The notes under the pieces were generated by a model that worked only from the letters and a program-made list of their open reading frames with translations, had not been told where the DNA came from and searched no databases. A program made the position numbers and the translations under genes. A DNA stretch of 64,000 bases from Vibrio qingdaonensis (GTDB lineage: Bacteria; Pseudomonadota; Gammaproteobacteria; Enterobacterales; Vibrionaceae): the NCBI RefSeq assembly GCF_026191675.1, contig NZ_JAKRRY010000024.1:27990-91989 (forward strand), written 5' to 3'. Shown here piece by piece: positions 35,480-44,701 of the stretch. Each line of letters opens with the position of its first letter. Within the stretch, counting starts at the first letter, position 1.

Positions 35480-35979
35480 GAAAAAAAGTGCAAAAAAACC
35501 AAGAAAATAGCCATTTGATTAGGATTTAGACAAACAGAAAAAAAAGTGTAGAAAAAGGGTAAAGTTTACGTAAACGAGGCCGACAACATCTGGTTTGCCA
35601 TTTAAATAGAGCAGGAAAAGACGTGAAATTCATCGCTAGCAGAACAGCGTAATGGCAAAACGATAGTGAGAACAAAGATAGTGAAGAAAACGAATTATTC
35701 GCGCAGAGAGCGGCTTGTGAGATGGTTTAATGTAAAAGGTTGGCTTTGAAAAAGAAAAAGCCCCTTTTCCTTTGAGAGAACTGGGGCTGGGTGGTCGCCA
35801 GAGGCTGCGTGGAGATCAAGAGAAATGAACGCAAACCGGCAAACCGAACATACCTTGTTACCGTATTAGGGCAGGTTGTGAGAGAGAGCCCCAACACCTT
35901 CGCAAGATATGCATGCCTGTAAGTGATGATAGATTGCCACGTCTGGCGGCTACCACTCTTACTTAACTTACGCTGTTTA
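35480..35979. other. 500-bp gap between the second and third flagellins
   Basis: No open frame of quality is present. The only clear element is a hairpin-T-run at 35750-35788, described separately. The part near 35930 contains the leader-distal sequence after the third flagellin. I see no promoter or RNA gene that I could support. Confidence 0.6.
35750..35788 (-). terminator. Probable terminator after the third flagellin
   Basis: AGCCCC and GGGGCT (35759-35788) pair over a long 18-base loop, followed on the minus strand by TTTTTCTTTTTC. It is 190 bp past the gene, and the large loop lowers certainty. Confidence 0.6.
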
Positions 35980-37116
35980 CTACTGGAGTAAGGTCATCGC
36001 AGAGTTAGGCAACTGTTTCGCTTGAGCAAGAATCGAGGTACCTGCTTGTTGCAGGATCTGGTTCTTAGTCATGGCGGTTGTTTCTTTAGCAAAGTCCGTA
36101 TCCTTGATGCGACTGTTTGACGCATCAACGTTCTCTTGAACATTGGCTAAGTTATTAATACTGTGGCTTAGGCGGTTTTGCTTAGCACCTAAGTCAGCAC
36201 GTTGTGAATCCACATACTTTAAGGCCGAGTCGATAACCGAGATACCATTCTGAGAGCCCGCGACCGTGGTCATATCAATATCTTGAACCGTCATTTGTGT
36301 CGCTTCATTGCTCAAGCCAAGATCCGAGGCTAAGCCACCAGAAATGGAGAGATCACCTTCTAAATCAGGCTCTGCGATGAAAATCTGCAACTCACCGTTG
36401 TCACCAACAGACGCATTCACTTTATCCGACTGACCATTGATGTAAGTGGCAAGCTGTTCAATATCATCACCTTGCTTAGCAATGATATCAATTGACACTT
36501 CTTCACCACTCTTCGTGACAAATTCAAACTTCAGATCACTGGCATCAGGTGCCACTGACCAATCTTTGTCTTTGCCGTTTTCAGCTAAGAAAGTCGAACC
36601 GCCCATACGGAAGTCATCGGCACGAATGCTTGTCAGACCCATAATCATAGCTTCACCGGAGTTCGCACCAATTTGGAAAGAAGCGTCGCCAAACGACCCA
36701 TTCAGCAGACGGCGTCCACCAAACGAGGTGGTTTCAGCAATACGGTTCAGTTCAGCTTGAAGCGCGTTGGATTCTTCATTGATCGCTTGACGCTCTGACG
36801 GCGAGTTTGTGCCGTTAGAGGATTGAATCGCAAGATCTCGCATTCTTTGCAAGATGTTGGTTGACTCATTCATTGCGCCTTCTGCGGTTTGCGCAATCGA
36901 AATACCATCGTTGGCATTACGCATTGCAACGTCCAAGCCTCGCGATTGTGCCGTCAAACGGTTAGAAATTTGCAGACCCGCTGCATCGTCTTTCGCGCTA
37001 TTGATCTTATGACCAGACGAAAGGCGCTCCATTGAGGTGTTTAAATCCCCAGAAGCTTTATTAAGGTAACGTTGTGCGGTCATTGCCGACACGTTAGTAC
37101 TTACTGTCACTGCCAT
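35980..37116 (-). CDS. Flagellin, third of three, most divergent
   Basis: The 378-residue flagellin starts MAVTVSTNVSAMTAQRYLNK and ends ILAQAKQLPNSAMTLLQ. It departs from the other two in both conserved and central parts (LAIQSSNGTNSPSERQAINEESNALQAELN in three pieces near 106-135). It lies next to flgL, the place of flaA or flaC in Vibrio, and lacks the sigma28 element the others share. A weak sigma54-like site is at 37310-37325. On this basis it may be the sigma54-dependent main flagellin (FlaA type), an inference that expression data would settle. Confidence 0.94.
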   Translation of the reverse strand: MAVTVSTNVSAMTAQRYLNKASGDLNTSMERLSSGHKINSAKDDAAGLQISNRLTAQSRGLDVAMRNANDGISIAQTAEGAMNESTNILQRMRDLAIQSSNGTNSPSERQAINEESNALQAELNRIAETTSFGGRRLLNGSFGDASFQIGANSGEAMIMGLTSIRADDFRMGGSTFLAENGKDKDWSVAPDASDLKFEFVTKSGEEVSIDIIAKQGDDIEQLATYINGQSDKVNASVGDNGELQIFIAEPDLEGDLSISGGLASDLGLSNEATQMTVQDIDMTTVAGSQNGISVIDSALKYVDSQRADLGAKQNRLSHSINNLANVQENVDASNSRIKDTDFAKETTAMTKNQILQQAGTSILAQAKQLPNSAMTLLQ

Positions 37117-37207
37117 TTTGCTCTCCTAAATGAGTTCGCAAACATTCAAGATGGGTTGCGAAGTGGTCAGCATTGCTCTCATAAGGAAATGCACTGACCG
37201 ACAACAT

Positions 37208-37232
37208 CCATCTGATACCCCGTATCAGATGG
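37208..37232. promoter_or_regulatory. Perfect 11-bp inverted repeat before the third flagellin
   Basis: CCATCTGATAC and GTATCAGATGG flank a three-base loop. It lies about 90 bases before the start codon. There is no T-run, so it is either a leader RNA hairpin or a dimer-binding operator. Confidence 0.7.
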
Positions 37233-37576
37233 AGTATCTATTCATTAAAATAAACCAACGAACTCCGTTAGTCTTATTGATGCTTTCCAAAGTTAATATA
37301 CAAGTACTATGCCAAAAATTCGCCATTACTCGCACAATTAACAAAATCTTTATTTATCTGTATGTTAGCAGTAGATATTATTACAAATAACAATACTATC
37401 GCTGCCGCTTGGTTCTCAGAGGCAATGATAAGGCGGGAATAATTGCCGCTTTATCGACCTACGCTCATATGGCATTGCGCATATGGCAACCGAGGCCGTG
37501 ACCATTGTCTCTACACTCCAGAGACTTTGCGTTTAAGCGATATGCCCATTGCAAATAAGCTGGAATGAGTGAACTA
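37233..37576. other. Gap between flgL and the third flagellin
   Basis: No gene is supported in this stretch. It holds the weak sigma54-like site at 37310-37325 and, near 37421-37443, the inverted words GGCAAT and ATTGCC with a long loop. CATATGGC occurs twice, at about 37468 and 37482. No convincing terminator for flgL is seen. Confidence 0.55.
37310..37325 (-). promoter_or_regulatory. Possible sigma54 promoter of the third flagellin
   Basis: The minus strand reads TGGCGAATTTTTGGCA: the -24 GG and -12 GC are ten bases apart, but the -12 box is TGGCA where TTGCA is expected. The leader would be about 180 bases and would contain the inverted repeat at 37208-37232. Confidence 0.45.
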
Positions 37577-38770
37577 TTACAAATAATTAAACAGCGTTAA
37601 GTCTTTGGTTTTACCAAACGCCAGTTGTGAAGCTTGTAACGCTCTCGAATTTTCTTCAAATTCAATCACCGCCTTGGAGTAATCCAAATCTTCGAAATTA
37701 CTTTTTGAACGAGCCAGTGAAATTTTAAAATCTTCGTTTTGTTGTTCTTGCGTATCTAAGGTACTTAGGCGAACACCCACATCGGTTCTTGCTTTAGTCA
37801 GATGTAAGAACGCCGTATGAAACTCTTCGGTCACTCGATGCAGTTCTGCATTCGCAGAGGCATCGGACGCATCAGAATCTAAGGCTTTAATCGCATCTTT
37901 AAACGTATCAAAGACACTAAAACTTTCTCTTGGACTAAGCGTAATCGCGTCACCCGCGGTGATCTGCCCCTTCACTCGAAGACTGAAGCCTTCATGCGAA
38001 ATACCATTTTTGTTATCGTAATCGCCTGCTTTGACTACCGAACCATTTCGTTCTAATTGATAGCCAAACTGCTCGCGTCCCATATCAACAAAGGTAATTT
38101 TGTAAATACTGCTATCGTTAGCGTTTTGGTTATACGCTTTATCAAGTAACAATTCCGATGCGTTTTGTAATTGAAAATTTGGCTTATAACCACCAAACGG
38201 ATTATCCACTTCCATAAACAACTTGCTGCCAGGGTCACTGGTCGGCATTTCCATGCTGTTGGAAATACGCATTTTTCGCTGGTAATCATCCCCGGCATAC
38301 GCAATACGCCCTTGATTATCGGCGAAAAATGGCTGTGTTTTCGGCTTGGTTCCTGCAAATGTGTAATTGCCGGATTCATCTTGATTATTGGCTAACGCGA
38401 GAAAGTTTTTTGCTAACTCTTGCAGTTCTCGTGCTTTGGCTTCCCGGTCTTGGGGTGACAACGCGCCGTTAATCGACTCCATCGTCAAACGCTTTGCTTC
38501 ATCAGAAAATTGCTCTGTCTCACGCAGCATGACTTCTTGGTGCTCAAGGCGGTTGCGCGACAACACAATCGCATCGGTAAACTGATCTAACTGTTCCGTT
38601 TGCTGCCCAACCTTTTGTAGGTAGTGTATTGCTAGCGGATCATCCGCTGGCTTTTGCAACTGTTTTCCCGACGCCAATTGCGCCTGGTTATGATGGATTT
38701 TATTTTCTTGTTTACGCATGTCGTTTTGCACAGTCTGATAACTATGAAAACTTGAAATTCGGTTCATCAT
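37577..38770 (-). CDS. flgL: FlgL, second hook-filament junction protein
   Basis: The 397-residue protein starts MMNRISSFHSYQTVQNDMRK and has the flagellin-like N-terminal helix with ASGKQLQKPADDPLAIHYL and the C-terminal helix SNFEDLDYSKAVIEFEENSR followed by ALQASQLAFGKTKDLTLFNYL. FlgL sits between FlgK and the flagellin filament. It follows flgK by 12 bp, consistent with one flgKL transcript. Confidence 0.95.
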   Translation of the reverse strand: MMNRISSFHSYQTVQNDMRKQENKIHHNQAQLASGKQLQKPADDPLAIHYLQKVGQQTEQLDQFTDAIVLSRNRLEHQEVMLRETEQFSDEAKRLTMESINGALSPQDREAKARELQELAKNFLALANNQDESGNYTFAGTKPKTQPFFADNQGRIAYAGDDYQRKMRISNSMEMPTSDPGSKLFMEVDNPFGGYKPNFQLQNASELLLDKAYNQNANDSSIYKITFVDMGREQFGYQLERNGSVVKAGDYDNKNGISHEGFSLRVKGQITAGDAITLSPRESFSVFDTFKDAIKALDSDASDASANAELHRVTEEFHTAFLHLTKARTDVGVRLSTLDTQEQQNEDFKISLARSKSNFEDLDYSKAVIEFEENSRALQASQLAFGKTKDLTLFNYL

Positions 38771-38782
38771 AAATTAGCGCTC

Positions 38783-40663
38783 CTACCTTAACTGCAAGAT
38801 AGTGTCGAAGGTTTCATTGGCGGCTTGCATAACGCGCGAAGACGCCATATAAGCTTGCTGAAACTTCATCATGTTTGCCGCTTCTTCATCTAAGTTAACA
38901 CCAGAGATTGACGCTACCCGACTTTGTGCTGCTTGATGCTCTAATTCAGCCACTTCTTGCAGTCGTGTCGCGGTTGAAGCCTTTAACCCCACATCAGTAT
39001 TCAAGTTATGGTAAACATCAATAATGGTTGATTCATGACCATTCATTTTCTTGTCACGCTGAATATCGAACATCTTGCGCAAATTACCGTTATCGCCTTC
39101 TGAGTGGGTAAGATTGGCGGTAAATTTATCATTCGGTAATGCGCCTGCCGTCAACTGGAATTCTGTTCCTAATACTGAAACGGGACCAGACGGAGGATAA
39201 GGTTGTGGGGCTAACAATATATTGCCTTTCGGGTCCGTTACTGCGAACTCCTTCCCTGTCGGGGAAACCAGTACTTCAAATTCTCGCAGCTGACCTGCGG
39301 CAAGCATAGTAAACTTTGCCGTTCCTTGAGCTGACGTCGTCGATGCTTCAAAGCTTTGTGCAGCAATGGCTTTGGGATCATTAGTGTCCATTTGAATTTG
39401 TGCCGCGCCATTTCGAGTAGGACGAATCAACAGTTTTTCACCCGCCGCTGGCGCGTTACGAACATCAATGATCATGCCGTCAACGTAAAACGCGCGACCA
39501 TCAATATTAAGTTCCGCCGTGATGGTTTCACCATCGGGCTTCGTCACGGTGTAATTCGTACCATTATATTTAAGCGCATATTCTCCGCCTTTAAGAGCAC
39601 TGGTTTCACCAATGTACACCGCTACATCCGCATTCGACTGCGGCGTCGCGACCACGCGAGATTTCGCTATGGCTTCACTATTCGTATCGACAAAAATATC
39701 AGCGCCAACCTGACCATTCAGATCAAGCCCCTGATTTTGTAACTTATTAACCTCGAAGCTAAAGGCCGTCGCCACTCGCCCAAGTTCATCCATAATGTAC
39801 GGAATTTCTTTATCACGTAGCTCAAACATTCCCGCTAATTTACCGCCAATATCTGTCGCAGTAATTGCCTTTATGCCCTTGCCTTCTACCATGGCTAAAC
39901 GTCGTTGGTGAACGTCGGGATCACCGTCGATCATCTTCAACTGACTGGACTCTGTACCTGATACAAGGGTATGCCCGCTGCCAATATGGACATTAAATCC
40001 CTCGGCATTTTTACGCGGTGTGATGGTCACCTTGGTGTATTCGGACAGTTCTTTCACCAAGTTTTCATGTTTATCCATCAGGTCATTATGAGGTCCGGGA
40101 GTTTTCATCATTAGTCGATGAATATCGCGGATCTCTACGGCGAGTTGATTCACTCGCTCAACGCCCATTTCTAGCTTTTTATTCGCCGTATCAGCCTGCT
40201 GGCGAATGGTTTCATGGACATTGTTAAACGTTTGACGTACCTGATTGGCTTTTTCTAATACCACTTTACGCGCACCAACGTCGTTCGGTGTATCGGCAAG
40301 GGTTTTTACGGAGCTGAACCAATCATTTAAATTTTCAGGTATTTTTTTGGAAGCCACGGAAGATAGCATCCCTGACATGAGATCAAGGTTAGCCAAATTC
40401 TCGTTACGATAGTTAACTTGTGTCGTTGCCACATTAAGCTCTTTAACGGCAAACTGATCCCAAGAGCGGCGAACATTTTCCACATGCACACCCATGCCGT
40501 AGGTCTGACCGCCAAATTGCCTTGGGCTATTGGTGCCTTGCACGACAGACTGTCGGCTATAACCTTCCGTATTTGCATTTGAAATGTTATGACCAGTGGT
40601 GTTTAACTGTCTCTGAGCCGTGAGTACACTTTGCGTACCTAAGTTCAGAAGATCTGACGCCAT
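38783..40663 (-). CDS. flgK: FlgK, first hook-filament junction protein
   Basis: Start ATG 40663 (MASDLLNLGTQSVLTAQRQL) has GGGGGCGAT just before it; the frame to 40702 adds a leader without support. The 626-residue protein has the rod-hook family N-terminal motif LNTTGHNISNANTEGYSRQ and the C-terminal helix SGVNLDEEAANMMKFQQAYM then ASSRVMQAANETFDTILQLR. FlgK joins hook to junction. A sigma54 promoter precedes it by about 90 bp. Confidence 0.95.
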   Translation of the reverse strand: MASDLLNLGTQSVLTAQRQLNTTGHNISNANTEGYSRQSVVQGTNSPRQFGGQTYGMGVHVENVRRSWDQFAVKELNVATTQVNYRNENLANLDLMSGMLSSVASKKIPENLNDWFSSVKTLADTPNDVGARKVVLEKANQVRQTFNNVHETIRQQADTANKKLEMGVERVNQLAVEIRDIHRLMMKTPGPHNDLMDKHENLVKELSEYTKVTITPRKNAEGFNVHIGSGHTLVSGTESSQLKMIDGDPDVHQRRLAMVEGKGIKAITATDIGGKLAGMFELRDKEIPYIMDELGRVATAFSFEVNKLQNQGLDLNGQVGADIFVDTNSEAIAKSRVVATPQSNADVAVYIGETSALKGGEYALKYNGTNYTVTKPDGETITAELNIDGRAFYVDGMIIDVRNAPAAGEKLLIRPTRNGAAQIQMDTNDPKAIAAQSFEASTTSAQGTAKFTMLAAGQLREFEVLVSPTGKEFAVTDPKGNILLAPQPYPPSGPVSVLGTEFQLTAGALPNDKFTANLTHSEGDNGNLRKMFDIQRDKKMNGHESTIIDVYHNLNTDVGLKASTATRLQEVAELEHQAAQSRVASISGVNLDEEAANMMKFQQAYMASSRVMQAANETFDTILQLR

Positions 40664-40753
40664 ATCGCCCCCAAAAAATAACCATTCGCGTAACTCAATC
40701 ACAGATTACGCTTAAAGAATCAGCGAACTAGAATCCAGCTCGCCATACAACTT

Positions 40754-40769
40754 TGCAATATATATGCCA
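40754..40769 (-). promoter_or_regulatory. Sigma54 promoter of flgKL
   Basis: The minus strand reads TGGCATATATATTGCA, a full match in spacing and near consensus in both boxes. It separates flgKL from the flgF-J transcript. Confidence 0.88.
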
Positions 40770-40886
40770 GTATTTATTTATCGGGTCATTTGAGGAAAGG
40801 AATGCATTTCAAGGTGACTAAAGCAGGCTCAGAAACCAACAGAGGTAAGTAGGATAATAATAGGGTGAGCGGTGAAGACAATAAAT

Positions 40887-40919
40887 AAAGGTTACCCAAC
40901 GCAACATCAGGTAACCTTT
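40887..40919 (-). terminator. Terminator-like hairpin after flgJ
   Basis: AAAGGTTACC and GGTAACCTTT form a perfect 10-bp stem with a 13-base loop. On the minus strand it is followed by ATTTATTG, a weak T-run, so termination may be partial. Confidence 0.7.
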
Positions 40920-40927
40920 GAAGAAGG

Positions 40928-41863
40928 CTACAGATTCATATCGTCAATCTGCGCTTTTACTCGTAAGACCTTATCGGCATAGCTCGGGTCTGTTGCATAA
41001 CCCGCCTGATGAATATCGCGGATAAACGACTCTGAACCACTGTCACGCTTGAGCGCGGATTGATATCTCGGGTTTTCATTTAAGAATTGTACGTAGTCAT
41101 TAAAGCTCTCTTCGTAAGTACGATAAGAGCGGAACGCTGCACGTTCTTGAACTGGCACATCCTGATGATACTCAAGGGTTTGTGTGGCGACTTTGCCACC
41201 ATCCCAACTGCGGTCGGCTTTAATATTAAACAGGTTATTACTGCTACCTTGGCTATTGCTTACTACCTTTTGTCCCCAACCTGTCTCTAACGCTGCTTGT
41301 GCAAGCAACAAGGAAGGATCCACACCAAGTGATTTCGCGGCACTGTCGGCGTAAGGCTTCAGCGACTCGACAAAGCTTTGAGGCGTATTAAAATCAACGG
41401 CTTGGGTTTGTTTACGCTCATTGAGTCCCAACGTTGCCGCCATTTCACGCGCTTTGGCTTCATCGTACGGCATGTGTAACGAACTATGGAACGCCTCATT
41501 ACGCATACGAATTTCACTACTCGGCGCTTCATCTTCCAAGCCTTGCCCGGCACTCAACTGAGCAACAATCATGTCAGCCAATCCCATTGAGCCAGATGAG
41601 CTCAATTCACTGGCCATTTGGTCGTCAAGCATCTGTTGATAGAACTGACCATTTTGGCTATTCATCATATCCGATTCAAAATGCGTATTGGCATCTCGCA
41701 TCGATTTCAGCATCATGGAGGTAAAGATCGATTCAAACTGCGTCGCTGCAGCGCGAAGTGCCGCTTTGTCATCGGCTTTATCGCCACTTGTCGCTTGTTG
41801 ACGAAGCTTGTCTAAACTGCTGATATCGTGAATAAAGCCGACATCATTTGGGTTATTAATCAT
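40928..41863 (-). CDS. flgJ: FlgJ, rod cap and peptidoglycan hydrolase
   Basis: The 311-residue protein has the N-terminal rod-cap domain (about 30-100, AAATQFESIFTSMMLKSMRD, GQFYQQMLDDQMASEL) and a C-terminal glucosaminidase domain (about 150-305) with the catalytic-region motif QAALETGWGQK. It opens the wall while capping the growing rod. It lies 14 bp after flgI in the flgF-J operon. Length agrees with the two-domain gammaproteobacterial form. Confidence 0.95.
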   Translation of the reverse strand: MINNPNDVGFIHDISSLDKLRQQATSGDKADDKAALRAAATQFESIFTSMMLKSMRDANTHFESDMMNSQNGQFYQQMLDDQMASELSSSGSMGLADMIVAQLSAGQGLEDEAPSSEIRMRNEAFHSSLHMPYDEAKAREMAATLGLNERKQTQAVDFNTPQSFVESLKPYADSAAKSLGVDPSLLLAQAALETGWGQKVVSNSQGSSNNLFNIKADRSWDGGKVATQTLEYHQDVPVQERAAFRSYRTYEESFNDYVQFLNENPRYQSALKRDSGSESFIRDIHQAGYATDPSYADKVLRVKAQIDDMNL

Positions 41864-41877
41864 GATGTTCTGCCCTA

Positions 41878-42969
41878 TTAAATCACAATAAGCTGGCCTT
41901 CAATGGCGCCTGCTTGTTTTAACGCTTGTAGAATAGCCATTAAATCTGATGGTGCTGCGCCAACCTCGTTGACGGCTCTGACGAGGTCGTCTAACGTTAA
42001 GCCCGGTTCAAATTTAAACATTTTACCGTCACCTTCCGTGACTTGAATGTCCGAATTCGGTACCACCACCGTTTCACCACCAGAGAACGCACCCGGTTGA
42101 CTCACTTTGAGATTCTCTTTAATCGCCACGGTCATCCCACCATGCGTAATCGCAGCTGCTTTGAGACGAACATGCTTACCGACGACAATCGTACCAGTGC
42201 GCGAATTAACAATGATTTTCGCACCACTGTCGGCCGTATCAAACTCAACGTTTTCAACCGCAGATAAGAAGGCCACACGTTGACTCAGATCGCGAGGCGC
42301 TCTAACACGTACCGATGTTGCATCTAATGGGCTCGCCATCTGTGGCCCCAAGAAATTGTTGATGGCATTCGCCATATTCTGAGCGGTAGTAAAATCAGAT
42401 TCAAGTAAGTTGAAAGTGATATAGTCTCCGCGGGAAAATGGTGTTGGGATTTCTCGCTCAACCATAGCGCCACTTGAAATCATGCCTACTACAGGGTTAT
42501 TACCGACAATTTTTGACCCATCAAGGCCTTCGGCGCTGAAACCGCTCACGACTAAATTGCCCTGAGCAACGGCATACACTTCACCATCCAAACCTTGCAT
42601 GAAGGTTTGCATCAAAGTGCCACCACGCAAACTTTTTGCCGCGCCAATAGAAGACACCGTCACATCGATTTTTTGACCCGGCTTGGAAAATGCAGGCAGC
42701 TCAGCCGTTACAATCACCGCCGCGACGTTTTTAAATTTAGGCTTAAAGCCAATGGGCATTTGAATGCCAAATCGCTCTAGCATTGAACGGAAGCTTTGTT
42801 CGGTAAACGGTGTTTTTTCACCCGTACCTGGTAAACCAGTAACAAGACCATAGCCCACGAGTTGGTTACTGCGCACCCCGGCAACTTCTGACACATCTTT
42901 AATGCGTGCCGCTTGTACACTTGCCGCGGCAAAGCACAAACCTAATAGTAAAAATGTGAATTTTTTCAT
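41878..42969 (-). CDS. flgI: FlgI, P-ring protein
   Basis: The 363-residue protein has a signal peptide (MKKFTFLLLGLCFAAASVQA) and the FlgI family segments IKDVSEVAGVRSNQLVGYGL, GTLMQTFMQGLDGEVYAVAQ and the C-terminal LDDLVRAVNEVGAAPSDLMA. FlgI assembles the P-ring in the peptidoglycan layer around the rod. It follows flgH by 70 bp. Length is normal. Confidence 0.97.
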   Translation of the reverse strand: MKKFTFLLLGLCFAAASVQAARIKDVSEVAGVRSNQLVGYGLVTGLPGTGEKTPFTEQSFRSMLERFGIQMPIGFKPKFKNVAAVIVTAELPAFSKPGQKIDVTVSSIGAAKSLRGGTLMQTFMQGLDGEVYAVAQGNLVVSGFSAEGLDGSKIVGNNPVVGMISSGAMVEREIPTPFSRGDYITFNLLESDFTTAQNMANAINNFLGPQMASPLDATSVRVRAPRDLSQRVAFLSAVENVEFDTADSGAKIIVNSRTGTIVVGKHVRLKAAAITHGGMTVAIKENLKVSQPGAFSGGETVVVPNSDIQVTEGDGKMFKFEPGLTLDDLVRAVNEVGAAPSDLMAILQALKQAGAIEGQLIVI

Positions 42970-43039
42970 TACCTTACCCCAAATACAAACAAACCCTCAT
43001 AGGAGAGGGTTTGCCGCTTTTGATTCGTTAAAACCTGTC

Positions 43040-43813
43040 CTATAGAGAGACATTAAAAAATCGTGCCAAGAATCCAGGTTCTTGCATATCTTGTTGTGTT
43101 CCGGTGCCTGAATATTGAATTCGAGCGTTAGAAATGCGATTTGAGGCAATGGTGTTGTCAAATTCAATGTCGTCTGGGCGGATCGTGCCACTCAATCGGA
43201 TGTACTCATCACCAGTATTCAAAGTCAGCCACTTTTCGCCACGAATAATCAGATTGCCATTGGCTAGTACTTCAATCACTTCCACCGTAATCGAACCGGA
43301 TAAACTATTGCTTTGGTTGGCGGACGCGTTGCCTTTAAAACTGTTGTCATTTTTAAGTGCATAGGAGAAATCATAGTCGTTAATCGTGACTGGTCTGCCG
43401 CCGACTTCCAGTGGGTCCATCGTCGAGTCGTTCGCTTTCGACAAATCCGCATCCGAGCTTTTCGCCGCTTTCGTGGCTTCATCAAGCGTAACAGTAATGA
43501 TGTCACCTAAGCCGCGCGGTTTAGAATCATCGTACCAATCGCGGGAGTAATCGGTATTAAATAGGGAGCCGGTCGCAGCAGCGTAGTGCTCAGGCTTGTT
43601 TTTAGGATGAATGGGTGCCCATGCCGGATCATCGGCGACAGGATCGGTTCTGCCTCTTAGTGTATCAACAATACCGGTAGACTGTGTGCGATCGCCTTCT
43701 ACTGCATCAACGGCGGTGGTGCTGTCGGCCACTTCGTCTACCGACTCTTGCGGCCCAAATTGAGCACAGCCTGACAATACGGCTAACACGGTAATGCAAA
43801 AGAGTTTTTTCAT
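43040..43813 (-). CDS. flgH: FlgH, L-ring lipoprotein
   Basis: Start ATG 43813 (MKKLFCITVLAVLSGCAQFG) begins a lipoprotein signal with lipobox LSGC; the frame to 43858 has a 15-residue leader that would spoil the signal. The 257-residue product carries DIITVTLDEATKAAKSSDAD and VLANGNLIIRGEKWLTLNTG of FlgH. It forms the L-ring in the outer membrane. Between the lipobox and the family core is a variable stretch of about 60 residues, longer than in enterics. Confidence 0.96.
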   Translation of the reverse strand: MKKLFCITVLAVLSGCAQFGPQESVDEVADSTTAVDAVEGDRTQSTGIVDTLRGRTDPVADDPAWAPIHPKNKPEHYAAATGSLFNTDYSRDWYDDSKPRGLGDIITVTLDEATKAAKSSDADLSKANDSTMDPLEVGGRPVTINDYDFSYALKNDNSFKGNASANQSNSLSGSITVEVIEVLANGNLIIRGEKWLTLNTGDEYIRLSGTIRPDDIEFDNTIASNRISNARIQYSGTGTQQDMQEPGFLARFFNVSL

Positions 43814-43892
43814 TGTCCTGAATCCTGTCACGTTACTAAGGCTACGTTTACCAATCACTATTTAGCGCGCGTTAATATCTAGGCGCTTGAAT

Positions 43893-44681
43893 CTATAACT
43901 GCTGGGTTGCGAAGCTCATCATCTTATCTACGGATGAAATCACTTTTGAATTCATCTCGTATACGCGCTGCGCTTCGATCATGTTGACTAATTCTTCGGT
44001 TACATTCACGTTTGAGCTTTCCAGCATAGATTGACGAATTTGCCCAAAGCCATCTAAACCCGGTACACCTTCGTTAGGATCGCCGCTCGCGCCTGTTGGC
44101 AAGTAGAGGTTTTGCCCTATCGGCTCTAAGCCGCCGGGGTTAATAAAGTCAACGGTGGTAATGTTACCGACCACCTGATTATCTTGTTGACCACGAACAC
44201 GCACGGACACTTCACCATCAGTCCCTACGGTAACGGAAATGGCGTCTTCAGGGATGGCAATTTCTGGCTCCAGAGAGTAACCCGAGCCCGACGTCACTAT
44301 GATGCCTTCATCATTCAACGTAAATTGACCATTACGGCTATACCCAATATTGCCGTCTGGCATCAATACTTGGAAAAAACCGTCACCTTCAATCATCATG
44401 TCCATACTGTTTGAGGTGGTTTGCGCATTACCTGGTGTGTGAATCTTTTGAGTTGCGACGACTTTTGAGCCCGCCCCTAACATTAAACCAGACGGCAGCT
44501 CCGTATTTTGCGAAGATTGACCACCTGGTTGGTTAATATTTTGATAAAACAGATCTTCAAATACCGCACGGCTTTTCTTATAGCCAACGGTGGAGGCATT
44601 CGCCAAGTTATTTGAGATCGTTGATATGTTGGTTTGCTGCGCGTCTAAGCCAGTCTTACTTACCCATAGTGCCGGATGCAT
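43893..44681 (-). CDS. flgG: FlgG, distal rod protein
   Basis: The 262-residue protein has the rod signature LDAQQTNISTISNNLANAST, the central DGFFQVLMPDGN region and the C-terminal LESSNVNVTEELVNMIEAQR. FlgG builds the distal rod, and its length sets the distance to the outer membrane. It lies 20 bp after flgF and before flgH in the expected order. Confidence 0.97.
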   Translation of the reverse strand: MHPALWVSKTGLDAQQTNISTISNNLANASTVGYKKSRAVFEDLFYQNINQPGGQSSQNTELPSGLMLGAGSKVVATQKIHTPGNAQTTSNSMDMMIEGDGFFQVLMPDGNIGYSRNGQFTLNDEGIIVTSGSGYSLEPEIAIPEDAISVTVGTDGEVSVRVRGQQDNQVVGNITTVDFINPGGLEPIGQNLYLPTGASGDPNEGVPGLDGFGQIRQSMLESSNVNVTEELVNMIEAQRVYEMNSKVISSVDKMMSFATQQL

Positions 44682-44701
44682 CGTATATTCCCCTAATCCA
44701 A

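Noticed and set aside
37421..37443. GGCAAT/ATTGCC hairpin after flgL
   Set aside because: Only six pairs with an 11-base or longer loop and no T-run; too weak to be called a terminator.
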